Source: Drosophila miranda (lineage: Eukaryota > Arthropoda > Insecta > Diptera > Drosophilidae). From it: a DNA stretch of 64,000 bases. The translations under genes were made by a program, and so were the position numbers. Below are positions 48,117-60,100 of this stretch, in pieces (positions within the stretch are counted from its first letter, which is position 1; every line of letters starts with the position of its first letter). The notes beneath the pieces were generated by a model, which saw only the letters and a list, made by a program, of their open reading frames with translations, did no database searches and was not told the DNA's origin. The stretch lies in assembly GCF_003369915.1 (NCBI RefSeq), contig NC_046677.1, positions 29,654,913 through 29,718,912 of the forward strand. Reading direction: 5' to 3'.

Positions 48117-49798
48117 ATAGAGCCATGTCTGTCTGTCATTTGAGCATTTATGCATAACGAAACCATACAGTAAGCAGTTTTACAATATAATATATGTATG
48201 TATGTGTATGGGCATTACGTAATAGTTGTAGTATTTTATAAATGTCATGCTGTGGATGCTTGTTTGGTATATCTTCGTCGTCAGCAATTAAAAGTATATT
48301 TAAGATGTGTTTTCTTAAGGCATTTAACGCAAAGTCTATGTGGGGTGTAGAGTGTACATATTTCAAAGTTTTTTCAAATATTTGTTGTTGTTGTTGAGTT
48401 GCACTCTCTTGTGGTGTGTGTGTGTGTTTTACTTAATTTTGATATTTGATGAACTGCTGCAGAATCCCCCGGACATATTTTAGAAGCTTGGTCGACTCGT
48501 TAACACTTTTGACATTGGCCACACCATAGGGTGGGTCAATGGTCACCTGATGCTTCACAAAGATGGAGATTTTCTTATCCTCCTCGAGCCAGGACACCTG
48601 ATTTTCGCCCAATAAATTGGCTAAATGGGAATAAAGTGCCTGGCCCATGGGCGAGACTTTCGGATGGCAGCTCTTAAGGAACTTGACCCTCTGCTTTACT
48701 GAGTTGTCAAGACGCTTCTCCAACTGCAAGAGGATACGGGTGCTTAGATTAAGAGTTTTATAAGGATTACGCATGTTCCACACACCTTCTGTAGGTCGAG
48801 GGCGTCCGGTACTGGCATCTTTTTCGGCATCGCGACCTCATCGACGATCTCCACATCAATACAAAAGTTCAAGTTCACGATGCTCCTATCACAAAGCATC
48901 TGGCCACTGGCAGCACGCTTCTTAATGAGAGCTTCCAGCATTAGCATTTTGGAGCCGGCATCGAAGGCCACCACCTCAAAGGCCGATTGATAAGTTAATT
49001 GAAATACCCCTTGCAGCAACTTACCTTGCCCAATACTTCCTCGTCGAAGCAGGTCTTGCAGCGCACAGTGGATCCCGCTGTGAAGCACGAGAGCTTTTCG
49101 GCTCCCTTCGATCCCTTTGATCCCTTTGCTCCTTCGATTGCCTTCAACATTATTTTTCCTTTACACTAGTGCTGCGATTGAAAATTGAATTGAAATGTGA
49201 CAGTCGAAAACAATGAAAGTCAGAAAGGAAATCCCTATGGTTGCTTTTCTTTTTCGAATTTCAACAATTTGATTTCATTTATTCTATGAAAAAATTTGAC
49301 GTTTTGAATTTGGATGTAAAAACAGAATTAGGTGTAGTTGTTGTTCCTGTAATCGGAAGTTCCTGTTAAGGACCGAGGATATTTGCCCATATATATCTGG
49401 TTTTCTGAGTCATTTGTGAGCCAATCTGCGCGTTCCATAGGTTCCTGCATTTGGAAAAGTGTCCCTGATCTTTTGGTAAGGACTCAAACAACTCCAGTCA
49501 GGCATATTTCCCTAATTCTTTGCTAGAATGGTTTTTCCATATTTTTTTTTTGTTAGTTTCGAATGTTTTTTGCTCAACATGCATATCCCTGTTTCATTTC
49601 TAACACCCAATTTCTTTAGTTTTCATCATTTTGAAAGAATATTCATTTGGGAACATTTTTTCATAGACCATTTATTCCATGCAAAAATCTGCTAGCCTTT
49701 GGGATTCCTATTTTCCATTGCTTTCCCCTCAAAATAGTTATCCATTAAAGTACACAATAGTTTCATGTAACTCCGTAGAGTGCAGTAATTCAATTAAT
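48117..49798. repeat. Tandem unit 1, Lsm12 part
   Basis: Direct repeat of 54029-55706, about 1.68 kb, with a small number of differences, mostly outside the coding exons. Its right end abuts the start of the next unit (AATAC|CAGACCAGAA), so the arrangement is head to tail. Confidence 0.85.
48433..49150 (-). CDS. Lsm12-like protein, copy 1
   Basis: Exons 49025-49150, 48786-48974 and 48433-48723, in phase to 201 residues. A Gly/Lys/Ser-rich start (EGAKGSKGSKGAEK) leads to an LSM-type fold: GSTVRCKTC, VVAFDAGSKMLMLE, IVNLNFCIDVEIVDE. The anticodon-binding-like domain follows (LEKRLDNSVKQRVKFLKSCHP, ISIFVKHQVTIDPPYGV), the domain order of human LSM12 and fly Lsm12. Fly Lsm12 acts with Ataxin-2/Twenty-four in translation control of period; whether this copy does so is unknown. 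The first intron is 50 bp with a weak pyrimidine tract. The C-terminal end reads KYVRGILQQFIKYQN. Confidence 0.8.
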
Positions 49799-49810
49799 AC
49801 CAGACCAGAA

Positions 49811-50282
49811 CATGATGCAATTATACAAGGTGGTCTCGTCGGCAAAAGTTAGTCCCTTAACGTATGCTAGCAATAAGTGCGAGTGAAGGGCACATAGTAT
49901 AGTGAGTGTGAGTGAGACGGTATATGTTGATGTTGATTAACCCTTAACAGGCCCGTGGGTTTTAAAATTTTAAAATAAAATGATTTTACTGATATATTAA
50001 TATTTAAATTTTTTTGCAGCCATTAATAATTTTTCTTCAACATTTTTAGTTATATTAAAATGTTCTTTTACATAATATATAAAGATTACGTCTAATTCTG
50101 TGGTATTTTTTTTATATGCTTTTTATAATTTTGTTGTTGTCGGGACATAAGGGTTAAGAATATATCAAAAAATTCGTCCGTGAACAACCTTCATCATCAA
50201 CAAGCAAGCATGCACTGAAGATAAGGGACAACACGAACGAACTTCGGCTCCCGACGAGACCACCTTGTATAATTGCATCATG
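49811..50282. mobile_element. P-element-family miniature transposon (472 bp)
   Basis: Perfect 31-bp terminal inverted repeats at 49811-49841 and 50252-50282, starting CATGATGCAATTATACAAGG. They match the canonical P-element repeat at 26 of 31 positions as I recall it. The target duplication GACCAGAA is perfect (49803-49810 and 50283-50290), 8 bp as P elements make, and close to the preferred P target GGCCAGAC. An inverted 9-mer TAACCCTTA lies about 127 bp inside each end (49938 and 50148), where P elements carry their subterminal repeats. The interior is AT-rich with no transposase, so it is non-autonomous. The intact ends suggest a fairly recent insertion. Confidence 0.9.
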
Positions 50283-50375
50283 GACCAGAAGGTCTTTATA
50301 AAGGCACTTAAGGCTCTGTTATAGGCTTGACAAACCTTTACACAGTCTGTGGCTGTCGCAAGTGTGGTAGGATAA
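50283..50375. repeat. Left part of tandem unit 2
   Basis: Matches 46851 onward (GACCAGAAGGTCTTT..GGTAGGATAACC) and is cut off after about 50375. The continuation is found at 53783. Confidence 0.75.
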
Positions 50376-50577
50376 CCCATATCAGTCAGTACGGCAGCCC
50401 CATTTCAACATATATCAGCCAATACGGCATCCCCAGCTTAGATTAATAATCCATAAATGTACGGCCACCCTAGGAAAATACCGAAGATACGGCCAAATGC
50501 AAATTATGTAGATTGAAGCTCGATCAAAAGTCGTGTTCGGAGAAGTAAAACATCCAAAAAGTATTTCTATTTCACTC

Positions 50578-51153
50578 TCACACAAGGATTCTCATCAAAT
50601 TGAAGGAAATTAGTACCTGTTGAAATTCAGTTCTCAATTTTGCTGTCACTTTACTCCATACCATTGCCATTCGAGGGTCTGTTATATTTTCTATCGCCCA
50701 ATCTATTAAATTATAATACTCTGAAGCAGGAACTTTAAGTTTTGGAAGATGAAAATCGTGAATTTTCATCACTTTGGCCTCCACTCGTGCCTTCGGTATC
50801 TTTCGAATAGACAGTTCCCTTATATGAAACTCATTATCTTCTAAAAAGGCCAATAAAATATTTTCTGGTTGTGTGAAAAAGGAATTTCTTTGTATGGTTT
50901 TCATAACAATGCTCTTTAGATCATCTCTCAAAGATACGTACCTTTAAAACATGCTAAAAAGGTGAGCCGGATCAAGTTTACAAGTTGTCATTGTTTTGAT
51001 GTCAAACCAGATTGATGTAAGGTCTTGTAAGGACTGCTGAGTTGTTCCGAAGTACCGGCAGAAACTGCGGAGCATATGGCATAAAGATGTTTGATTCGAA
51101 TCTACACGGAAAGAGCACCGAAACCTCCAGTCCGACGCGTATGGCTCGTACAA
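50578..51153 (-). other. Open stretches of unknown, probably transposon, origin
   Basis: Two neighbouring pieces: 50578-50931 (..ENILLAFLEDNEFHIRELS..) and 50944-51153 (..HMLRSFCRYFGTTQQSL..). Codon use is AT-rich, unlike the host genes nearby. The segment LPKLKVPASEYYNLIDWA resembles wording I associate with transposon-linked arthropod proteins, but I cannot name the family. It appears to be a remnant. Confidence 0.35.
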
Positions 51154-52219
51154 GAATGAGCCTAACCTTCAGTCAAATAAATTCCAAGGAACTGGCAGAC
51201 AATCTATAACTCTTCACGCATCAATTTAGAGCTTATCCCATTAGCGAGAGTAACAATTTCGAGCCATAACAATTCAATTAGCATATTCCCTGGACTAACA
51301 TTTTGGCCACTTCCATTATGTAAGCGCCCCTGCTACAAAAATGGTTTCACTGCCCATTAAAAGTTGCGATTAATATGTAAACAATCAACGGCAATTGCTG
51401 TTGGTAGAGAGCTGCCGTCTGTCTAGTAAAGGACCCATTCAACCAGCTCCTACCCGTCTCCCAGCCATCGCCATCGTCATCCTTCGTCTGACAGCATAAA
51501 AATAACACATAATCATTTTATTAGCTCAAGGAGAACGATGCACTGAAGCATGGGAAACGTTCCGCCGGATTGTTCATCCTGTTTCCCGTACGTATCGCTC
51601 GTATCATCATGAGTTGAGCCCCGGAGCCCCAGAGCCCGGAGCCCAGGCCGGAGCTCAGAGTTGAGTCCTTGATGGTGTTGTTACTGTTGCTTTTGGCTCC
51701 TTGCTACTTGGGTTAACATGTTGCATTAGGGCTCTCACGCTCCCAGACATGTCTTCGTGTTCGTGTGTGTGTGTGTGGGGGGGTGGAGGATGGGTTGGGT
51801 TGGGTTGGGGGCTTCGAACGAGCCAGTGGAAGTTTTCTCGTTAGTGAAACTAATTATCCGTTGTCGCTGTCAGCAAATTTATCGTTAAACGTTAGGTGAC
51901 AAGTTGAAGCCAAACGCATCTGCTACATCCCCCTGCCCCTTGCCCAAAAACCAGCTTTTGCTCTTTGGATTACCCATATGGGTGGCGGGGGGAGGGTCCC
52001 TGCCTGCCTGACTGGCTGATTTTTGTTGGCTTTTGGGAGTTTACAAAAGATAAACAATGACTTGTTAACAAATATTAAAGTTATTGAATGCCAGCAAGGT
52101 ATAGGCTATATTCGAGTCATGTATCTCACATCTACATACGTTGCTTTGCCTTTGACTTGCTAGAAATCACGCATCTTTTGGTGGTAAACGACACTGTTCG
52201 AACACTTTCACAGCACATC

Positions 52220-52900
52220 TTTAATAAGAATTTGAACGAATTCAGGGCCATGTGGCACCTTGGCAAACCTTCTATATACGAGAATAAGGGCAGCACTGTT
52301 CTGGCCATTGCCGGCCAGGAGCGGCCACGCAATTCTCTCGCGGACACAGACAAAGCTATGACGAAAAGTGCGACGCCTTCTCGCTCTTCTTGAAGGTAAA
52401 GAAACAGGGCTAGCAAACACTTCCAGATCATGAGCATCGAGTCCATGGCCCAGATGCTGTCCGTCAGCCAGTATCAGCGACGCCATTTGCCCCACAACGT
52501 GTCCCCCATTTGGTTGGCATCGACAAGGAAGACCAAGGATTGTATTCTTCTACGATTGCATGGTCCATTTCCAGCGTGAGGGCAGCCGTGCCAAGGGGAC
52601 AGCCGGCGACAGCCGTGCAGCCGGTTCTAGACAGTCACATTGGCTTCCCCAAGAAGGATCTCTCCGGTCACGAGCACGACCACCCGGTGCTCACCAAGAA
52701 GCGTACCCTGGCCATCGCCCAAGATGCCCTCATCCCGGAGATCCCTGGAACGATACATATATCCAACGGCGAGGGACGGCATTAAGGTGGAGCTGGCCCA
52801 AGGATTAGGCCCAATTCAGTGCCCTATAAACCATCAATTCTACCACCAACTAAGAAATCTACAAAATATTTTGTGGACCGAATCGTATAGCCTTCTCCTT
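52220..52900 (+). pseudogene. Decayed coding-like block, parent unknown
   Basis: GC-rich, codon-biased sequence whose sense keeps changing frame. It includes MWHLGKPSIYENKGSTVLAI, then SIESMAQMLSVSQYQRRHLP, then HIGFPKKDLSGHEHDHPVLT and TLAIAQDALIPEIPG. No single frame covers it and there are no introns between the pieces, so a processed or otherwise dead copy of a host gene is likely. I cannot identify the parent. Confidence 0.4.
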
Positions 52901-53782
52901 TAACTTTCTCTCTCCCTCTCTGTCTCTCCTCCTTGCTGATTAAATTATCATTAAGCATTATGATTTCTTGTTCGCATTAAAAAAACCGCAACTCACAAAT
53001 GCTGTTCCGCTCTGCCCCCGGCGTGGCTTGCCTTGTGAGAGCACTTTATGCACCGGAAATGGCTGTCGATTTGCAACAAATGGCCGCCGGATGTTGCCGC
53101 ATGGCGCATGTGGGCGAGAAAAAAACGCACGAGTATTTTTGTAACTCTAACCCCTTGGGGCCATTAATTGCCTAGCACGTAATTATTTTGTAGTTAAAAT
53201 GGGCGCGGTCGCAGCAGCAGCGGCAGCGGCGGCAGCGGCAACACAATCTGCGGCACACACACTCCCAGAGGCACCGCACAGCCCGTGTTGCATAGAGAGA
53301 GAGAGAGAGTCATGCATAATTTGGGTTTCGGAGTTTGCAGCTAATTAAAAGCGCGTCGCCAGTGGAAAATTAGTCGCGGCAAAAAGGGTTGCCAGACGAA
53401 CATTCAGGTCTGGCTATGGGCTCGTGGCGGGGGGGAGGGCACGAGGCACGTGGCACGGGGTGCCTGCGGTGGCACAGTCACAGGTGGCAAGTTGTGACTT
53501 TTCAATTAGCGGCACACAGGAACACAGGTGCAGCGGATACTTTGTGGCTTTTGTTGGGGCCATTTACGTTGCCCGCTTTCGGGCTTACATTTCCGATGAT
53601 AATTGTATAGCATACTTTTGGCGATGCACACAACTGAGGGCTGAACTGAGGAGCCTGTACAAGCAAAGACCACACAATACCTACATATGTAGATGTTGCA
53701 TGTGGGCGCAAAAAGCTGTTCTTTGACGGGGTCTTTCGTGGCGACGTGGAGGAAGGCCAGTCTCTTAGGCCAGCCGCAGTCT

Positions 53783-54028
53783 CATACCGCAGGTTTCTGG
53801 AGGTTCTCAGCTCGTCGGGGTTCCATAATCCTACAAAATATACAAAGGCGCAGAAACGACGATCCAAATACACTGTCTTTGACGACGTACAACGTCAATC
53901 GAGACTCGACCCATCCCTTGAGCTCCTCCTCAAAGTGAGTATAGGGGTATATTCCTGTAACTCCCAGAAGGAAGCCTTTCCGAACCCATAAAGTATATAT
54001 ATTCTTGATCAGCATCAATAGTCGAGTC
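53783..54028. repeat. Remainder of tandem unit 2 left part, with DINE-1-like sequence
   Basis: Matches 46950-47218 and continues without a break into the Lsm12 part of the unit, showing the undisturbed order: DINE-1-like phrase, GAGCCATGTCTGTCTGTC, then Lsm12 3' flank. Confidence 0.7.
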
Positions 54029-55706
54029 CATAGAGCCATGTCTGTCTGTCATTTGAGCATTTATGCATAACGAAACCATACAGTAAGCAGTTTTACAATA
54101 TAATATATGTATGTATGTGTATGGGCATTACGTAATAGTTGTAGTATTTTATAAATGTCATGCTGTGGATGCTTGTTTGGTATATCATCGTCGTCAGCAA
54201 TTAAAAGTATATTTAAGATGTGTTTTCTTAAGGCATTTAACGCAAAGTCTATGTGGGGTGTAGAGTGTACATATTTCAAAGTTTTTTCAAATATTTTTTG
54301 TTGTTGAGTCGCACTCTCTTGTGTTGGGTGTGTGTGTGTTTTACTTAATTTTGATATTTGGTGAACTGCTGCACAATCCCCCGGACACATTTCAGAAGCT
54401 TGGTCGACTCGTTAACACTTTTGACATTGGCCACACCATAGGGTGGGTCAATGGTCACCTGATGCTTCACAAAGATGGAGATTTTCTTATCCTCCTCGAG
54501 CCAGGACACCTGATTTTCGCCCAATAAATTGGCTAAATGGGAATAAAGTGCCTGGCCCATGGGCGAGACTTTCGGATGGCAGCTCTTAAGGAACTTGACC
54601 CTCTGCTTTACTGAGTTGTCAAGACGCTTCTCCAACTGCAAGAGGATACGGGTGCTTAGATTAAGAGTTTTATAAGGATTACGCATGTTCCACACACCTT
54701 CTGTAGGTCGAGGGCGTCCGGTACTGGCATCTTTTTCGGCATCGCGACCTCATCGACGATCTCCACATCAATACAAAAGTTCAAGTTCACGATGCTCCTA
54801 TCACAAAGCATCTGGCCACTGGCAGCACGCTTCTTAATGAGAGCTTCCAGCATTAGCATTTTGGAGCCGGCATCGAAGGCCACCACCTCAAAGGCCGATT
54901 GATAAGTTAATTGAAATACCCCTTGCAGCAACTTACCTTGCCCAATACTTCCTCGTCGAAGCAGGTCTTGCAGCGCACAGTGGATCCCGCTGTGAAGCAC
55001 GAGAGCTTTTCTGCTCCCTTCGATCCCTTTGATCCCTTTGCTCCTTCGATTGCCTTCAACATTATTTTTCCTTTACACTAGTGCTGCGATTGAAAATTGA
55101 ATTGAAATGTGACAGTCGAAAACAATGATAGTCAGAAAGGAAATCCCTATGGTTGCTTTTCTTTTTCGAATTTCAACAATTTAATTTCATTTATTCTATG
55201 AAAAAATTTGACGTTTTGAATTTGGATGTAAAAACAAAATTAGGTGTAGTTGTTGTTCCTGTAATCGGAAGTTCCTATTAAGGACCGAGGATATTTGCCC
55301 ATATATATCTGGTTTTCTGAGTCATTTGTGGGCCAATCTGAGCGTTCCATAGGTTCCTGCATTTGGAAAAGTGTCCCTGATCTTTTGGTAAGGACTCAAA
55401 CAACTCCAGTCAGGCATATTTCCCTAATTCTTTGCTAGAATGGTTTTTCCATATTTTTTTTTGTTAGTTTCGAATGTTTTTTGCTCAAATGCATAACCCT
55501 GATTCACTTTTAGCACCCAATTTCTTTAGTTTTCATCACTTTGAAAGAATATTCATTTAGGAACATTTTTTCATAGACCATTTATTCCATGCAAAAATCA
55601 GCTAGCCTTTGGGAATCCTATTTTCCATTGCTTTCCCCTCAAAATAGTTATCCATTAAAGTACACAATACTTTCATGTAATTCCGTAGAGTGCAGTAATT
55701 CAATGA
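54029..55706. repeat. Tandem unit 2, Lsm12 part
   Basis: Direct repeat of 48117-49798. Shared sequence ends at TGCAGTAATTCAAT[G/T]AATAC; beyond it unit 2 runs into unrelated DNA. Confidence 0.85.
54345..55062 (-). CDS. Lsm12-like protein, copy 2
   Basis: Exons 54937-55062, 54698-54886 and 54345-54635, 201 residues. Identical to copy 1 except near the end, which reads KCVRGIVQQFTKYQN: four residues differ within the last 15. I saw only one silent change in the rest of the coding sequence. Both copies have intact frames, splice sites and ~640 bp of shared upstream sequence, so both may be expressed. Confidence 0.8.
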
Positions 55707-56701
55707 ATACACTGCCCATCCTCCAAAAAGCATTGCTCATTTCCGTATTTATACCGATTGTTGATTGTTGACTAAAAACCAACCAAAATGCGAGAAAAAA
55801 CACTAGCTTTCGCTGGGATTTGCTTGTTTTTATATTCATAATTATGGCGTTTTGTTTTATTTTTGCATTTTAATTGCTACATTGTAGATACGTATTCAAT
55901 ATCAATAATTACAGTTACACATAGACACACAGAAATGCGCTTTAAACAACAAACTCGTACGGTAAATGCTACCTCTCCACGAAGGGCCCGAGTGGAGAGT
56001 TCTTCTATGTGGTGTCTGGGGGGGGGGATATACTCGATCTAGATATAAGTGTATTGTTGCGTGCCTGGGAGCGCAGTTCATAAGTGAGAACCAAGGAAGT
56101 TGTATCTTTTCTTGGCTCGAGATTGAAGGAGTTTTCTGTCTATATCTGTCTTAGTGGTGTATCTATCGTGGCGTTGATTATATATATGTGCACAACAACT
56201 GATTAAATGGGGATTATTTTTAATTTAAATTACTATATGCACAAGGTATCTAACCATATCCTATATGTATGTGCTATATGTATGATGCTTAGAGAAGATT
56301 GGGGGGGCAAAAGCATTGGCAGATCAAAGATGCTTTACAAAAGTTAAACTTCGGTAAGAATTAGCCCCCCGCCAATCGCTTTGCCCCCTGCCAGGGTTAC
56401 AATAATTTAAATTTATACGCATATATGTAGGCTTAATATTTGTTATGTTCACATTTGCATAATTGGTTTGAATATTTTACTTGATATACGGCTAGTGCAT
56501 TACAATATTTACACATAGGTGGCTAAACATTAATCGATATCTGTCCTATATACTCGTATTCTATAGCTAAAGCAGTGTGTGGGTTATCATCATCTGCATA
56601 CTTGGAGGAACTAATCATACTTTTTCTTCAACATGTACAATGATCTTGATCTTAACCTACAGTTTTAGAAGATACTTAGCTGGAGAAAGATACATACGAG
56701 T

Positions 56702-56739
<38 letters not shown>

Positions 56740-57180
56740 GTAGGGTAATACGTCTATCACTAGCATAGAGCCCATGCTCGCCCCCAGGTCCAGGGGTTGG
56801 GCATTTGTCATATATATAGAGAAACGAAACCTTGTAATACTAGAAATTATAAGTAATTCTCACGCAATCCTCGCACTCCTTCAGTCTCAGTCTTGATCAC
56901 GTTCAAAAATTCTGACAAATGCGAAGGTGGAACCATTCTTTTGCTCTTTTCCAATGCTCTCCATATTCCCCTACTCAAAATTCTCCACACCGCCATTGTT
57001 GAAGCGTTCGCACCAGGCGAGCAGCTCTCGCACTTCTCTGGCGTACAACTGCTCCTGGGACTGGGTGTGGGTGTGGGTGTGGGTGTGGGTGTGGGAGGGG
57101 GACTGGGACTGGGACTGGGACTGGATCTGGACCTCCGCCTGAATCTTGCCTAGCTGCCCCATGGACCCGCTCTGCAGGGG
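55707..57180. other. Gene-free stretch, possible robo 3' UTR
   Basis: Lies directly downstream of the Roundabout stop codon. AT-rich with a GA run at 56708 and a GGGTGT run at 57062. It may be a long 3' UTR; no poly(A) site can be fixed with confidence. Confidence 0.4.
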
Positions 57181-60100
57181 TCAGACATTGTGGCACGGGG
57201 GCTGGCCGCTGCTGCCGCTGCCCGTGTTGCTCAGCAGACTCCTCTCGCTGGCCACACTGCCGGGGGCGTAGATCAGTTCGGTGGCCTCCTTCACGTTGAC
57301 GGCCTCCTGGGGGACCTTGCGGCTGCCTCGAGTGCTCTGGCCGCGCCACGACTGGTGATGGTGTGGCGAGGGCTGCAGCAGCTCGCTGGGATGCTGCGGC
57401 ACCAGCGGCAGAAGCTGCTGCTGCTGCATCGGGGGCTGCTGCTCGTCGACCTTCACGTACAGCCGCTCCATGTCGTCCAGGTCTCCGTCGGCCGTGTGGT
57501 ACAGCGCCTGCTCGTCCTCGTGCGACATCAGCATGGCCATGGGCGAGGGGGAGCCGCCGCAGCCGGAGTCGGCCAGCCCATTATAGCAGAAGGAGGAGCC
57601 GTCCAGATCGAGCAGGTTCTGCTGCTGCTGCTGCTGCTGCTGTTGCTGCTGCTGGGTCTTGCCCTGATCCATCAGCGGACCCCCCTGACCTGTGCTCGTG
57701 TTGATTACCTTGAAGCGGGCACTGTCCCGTCCGATGCTGCAGCCCGGTGGCAGCTGCTGGCGCCGCACGCTGGCGAACTGCGACGAGTTGCTGTTGCCGG
57801 CGGGAGCGGAGGGCTGCTTGGGTCCCGGGGCCGCCTCGTAGGTGTGGCAGTTGCTCAGCTTGTTCTCGGTGATGTGCATGTGCATGTGCTTGTCCTTGGG
57901 GTAGTAGAACTGCTCCGAGTACACGGAGCGGGCGGGGCCCGTATTGCTCGGATAGATCTCGCTGGTGGTCGACATTTGCTGATAGATGTTGCCCGGAAGG
58001 GGAAGGGGAATCTGTTGCTGCTGCTGCTGTGGATGCTGGGGATGCTGCTGTTGGTAGTGGGGATGCATGGGACGTTGGAGGCCGTAGCCAGGCCCAACTG
58101 GTCGCTGTTGATAACGCGCCTGCTGTTGGTGCTGCTGCTGCTGCTGTTGGTTCGGGTTCAGTATCGAGGATGTGGCATAGGGCGCCGGGGAGGCATTGCC
58201 GTGACGTCCGTACTCGCTGGGCGCTTTTCCAAAACTGGACACTTCCGCATAGTCGGTGGGTATATTCGAGTACTCGCCCACGTACCTGCAAATGAACAGA
58301 TAAAAACAAATGAAAAAAAGAACCCAGTTATTACTTGGCTTGTTTATAGCGAGTACAACATTTTCCCCCAACCACAGCCCGGAAAATTCCCTCGGCCTGC
58401 CCCCATCTTTTGGTTATAAATTTGTCGGTCGCTGGTTGGGATTTTGGTCTACGGAATTTATGGCGTGGCGCGGCGGAAATTTGCATTTTTCGGTCCAGTC
58501 CGGTGGACTCCGGTCCGGCGTTGCTTCCGACTCTGCGGGTGCTCTTCCATGCGGAAAAATGTGAATTTATTTCGCATTTCATACGTACGAGTATATGGTC
58601 AAGATCAGGTGAGAAAATAGTGTTTTTACTGGATGTTTCCTAGACTAAAGCAATCCTTGCATATCCATTAAATAAATGACCAGCTTAAACAGCGCCAAGG
58701 TGCAAATGTTGAGAGCAGGAATTCCCACCCAATCTGCCACCCAACCTACCCCCTTTTTTAGCATTATTTTCGTATTTAAATACTGAAAGCGGATTAACCT
58801 GGCGGCAGGGCAGACAGACCCAAAAAAAAAAAAAAAAAACTGATTTTAAAACTCTGAAAAGCTTGTAAAAATATACGGCGCATTGATGGAGTTACCGGTT
58901 GCCATGGCCAGGCGGAGAGCCCTCCACATAGACCGCTTTTAATGCCCTTAATGAGTGGAGCAGTCGCAGCCAGGGAATACGAATACAAGTTGTGCCCAGT
59001 GCCAGGCCATGGAATAGTAATGAGCTTGTCAAATGCTCACTCGGAAACGGGGTAAAACATTTCAACTTGTTAAGCGAATTATATTTGATAAATCGTATTT
59101 GTGAACAGACTGCAGATGAAAAACGGATATCACTTGTATCTCTTAGGACTGCTCGTCCTAGACTCCACCATGGCCTCGACTGGCATGGAGCTGGGAGGAA
59201 TGCATGGGGTTCTGAACGTCATAAGCTTGTAAGGAAGTTTCCTAAATTTAAGTTATTTTTTCCTAGATTTTCTACAACATTTTTTCCATCAGTTAAAACA
59301 CTAAGTAAACCCCCAATATTTCCTCCTTTTTTTAATATTTAAAGCCCACTCCTATCCCCTCCAATCTTGTCTAGAACATTGGGATAAACAATCTATTCCC
59401 TTCACTCCTTTTCCACTCTCTCCAGTGCTACCCCCCTTCACGCATATGACACTCATTATTATCCTGATTACTTTTATTGTTATGGTTATTATTTTGTTGC
59501 AATTATTATTAATATTTGTATTAAATTGCAACCAGACAGAGAGTGGAAAGGCGACTCATTTTCAATTTGCGTTTTTAATGACTAATTAAGTGTGCAAAAA
59601 TAATTATAATTATCTGGGTTCTGGACTCTGGACTCTGGATTCTGGCATTTATTTACAGTAGTCGCTGGGAAAAACATTTCCATTTAATATTTGAGCAGAC
59701 CCCCACCCCATGCGGGTATTCCTTTACGTTCTTTATTTAAATAAATAAAATACATTTTATTTTATGGGTTTTTTATTTTTTGGAAAAACTGACTCTTTAG
59801 CTTTTGATGCTTGATTGGCATTTAATTGCCATTTTTGTTGGACAGCAGCTGCTGGACTCGGAATATGCTGTATTTAAATTTTAAATATTTCTTTGCATTT
59901 TTTTATTGTAGGTTTTTTTCAAGGTCTGCCATGATATAGTGATTACGAAGTGATTCCAGCTCAGAAAATAAATGCTTTTTGATGGTGAGTTTACCAAATT
60001 TAAGTGATTTTTTCTACAATTTCTACACCAGTTTTCCTGTTTCTTTTTTATATTTAAAGCCCTCCTCCTGATCCCCCCTTAATTTTACGTATAATTTGCG

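Larger units (their letters stand above)
50376..53782. other. 3.4-kb insert splitting tandem unit 2
   Basis: Sequence absent from unit 1. Includes two AT-rich minus-strand open stretches (50578-51153), ordinary-looking intergenic DNA and a decayed coding-like block (52220-52900). Ends show no clear terminal repeat, so it may be several insertions or a rearrangement. Confidence 0.6.

Noticed and set aside
57190-58419. 409-codon plus-strand frame opposite the last Roundabout exon
   Set aside because: Antisense of Gln-rich coding sequence, giving Leu runs.
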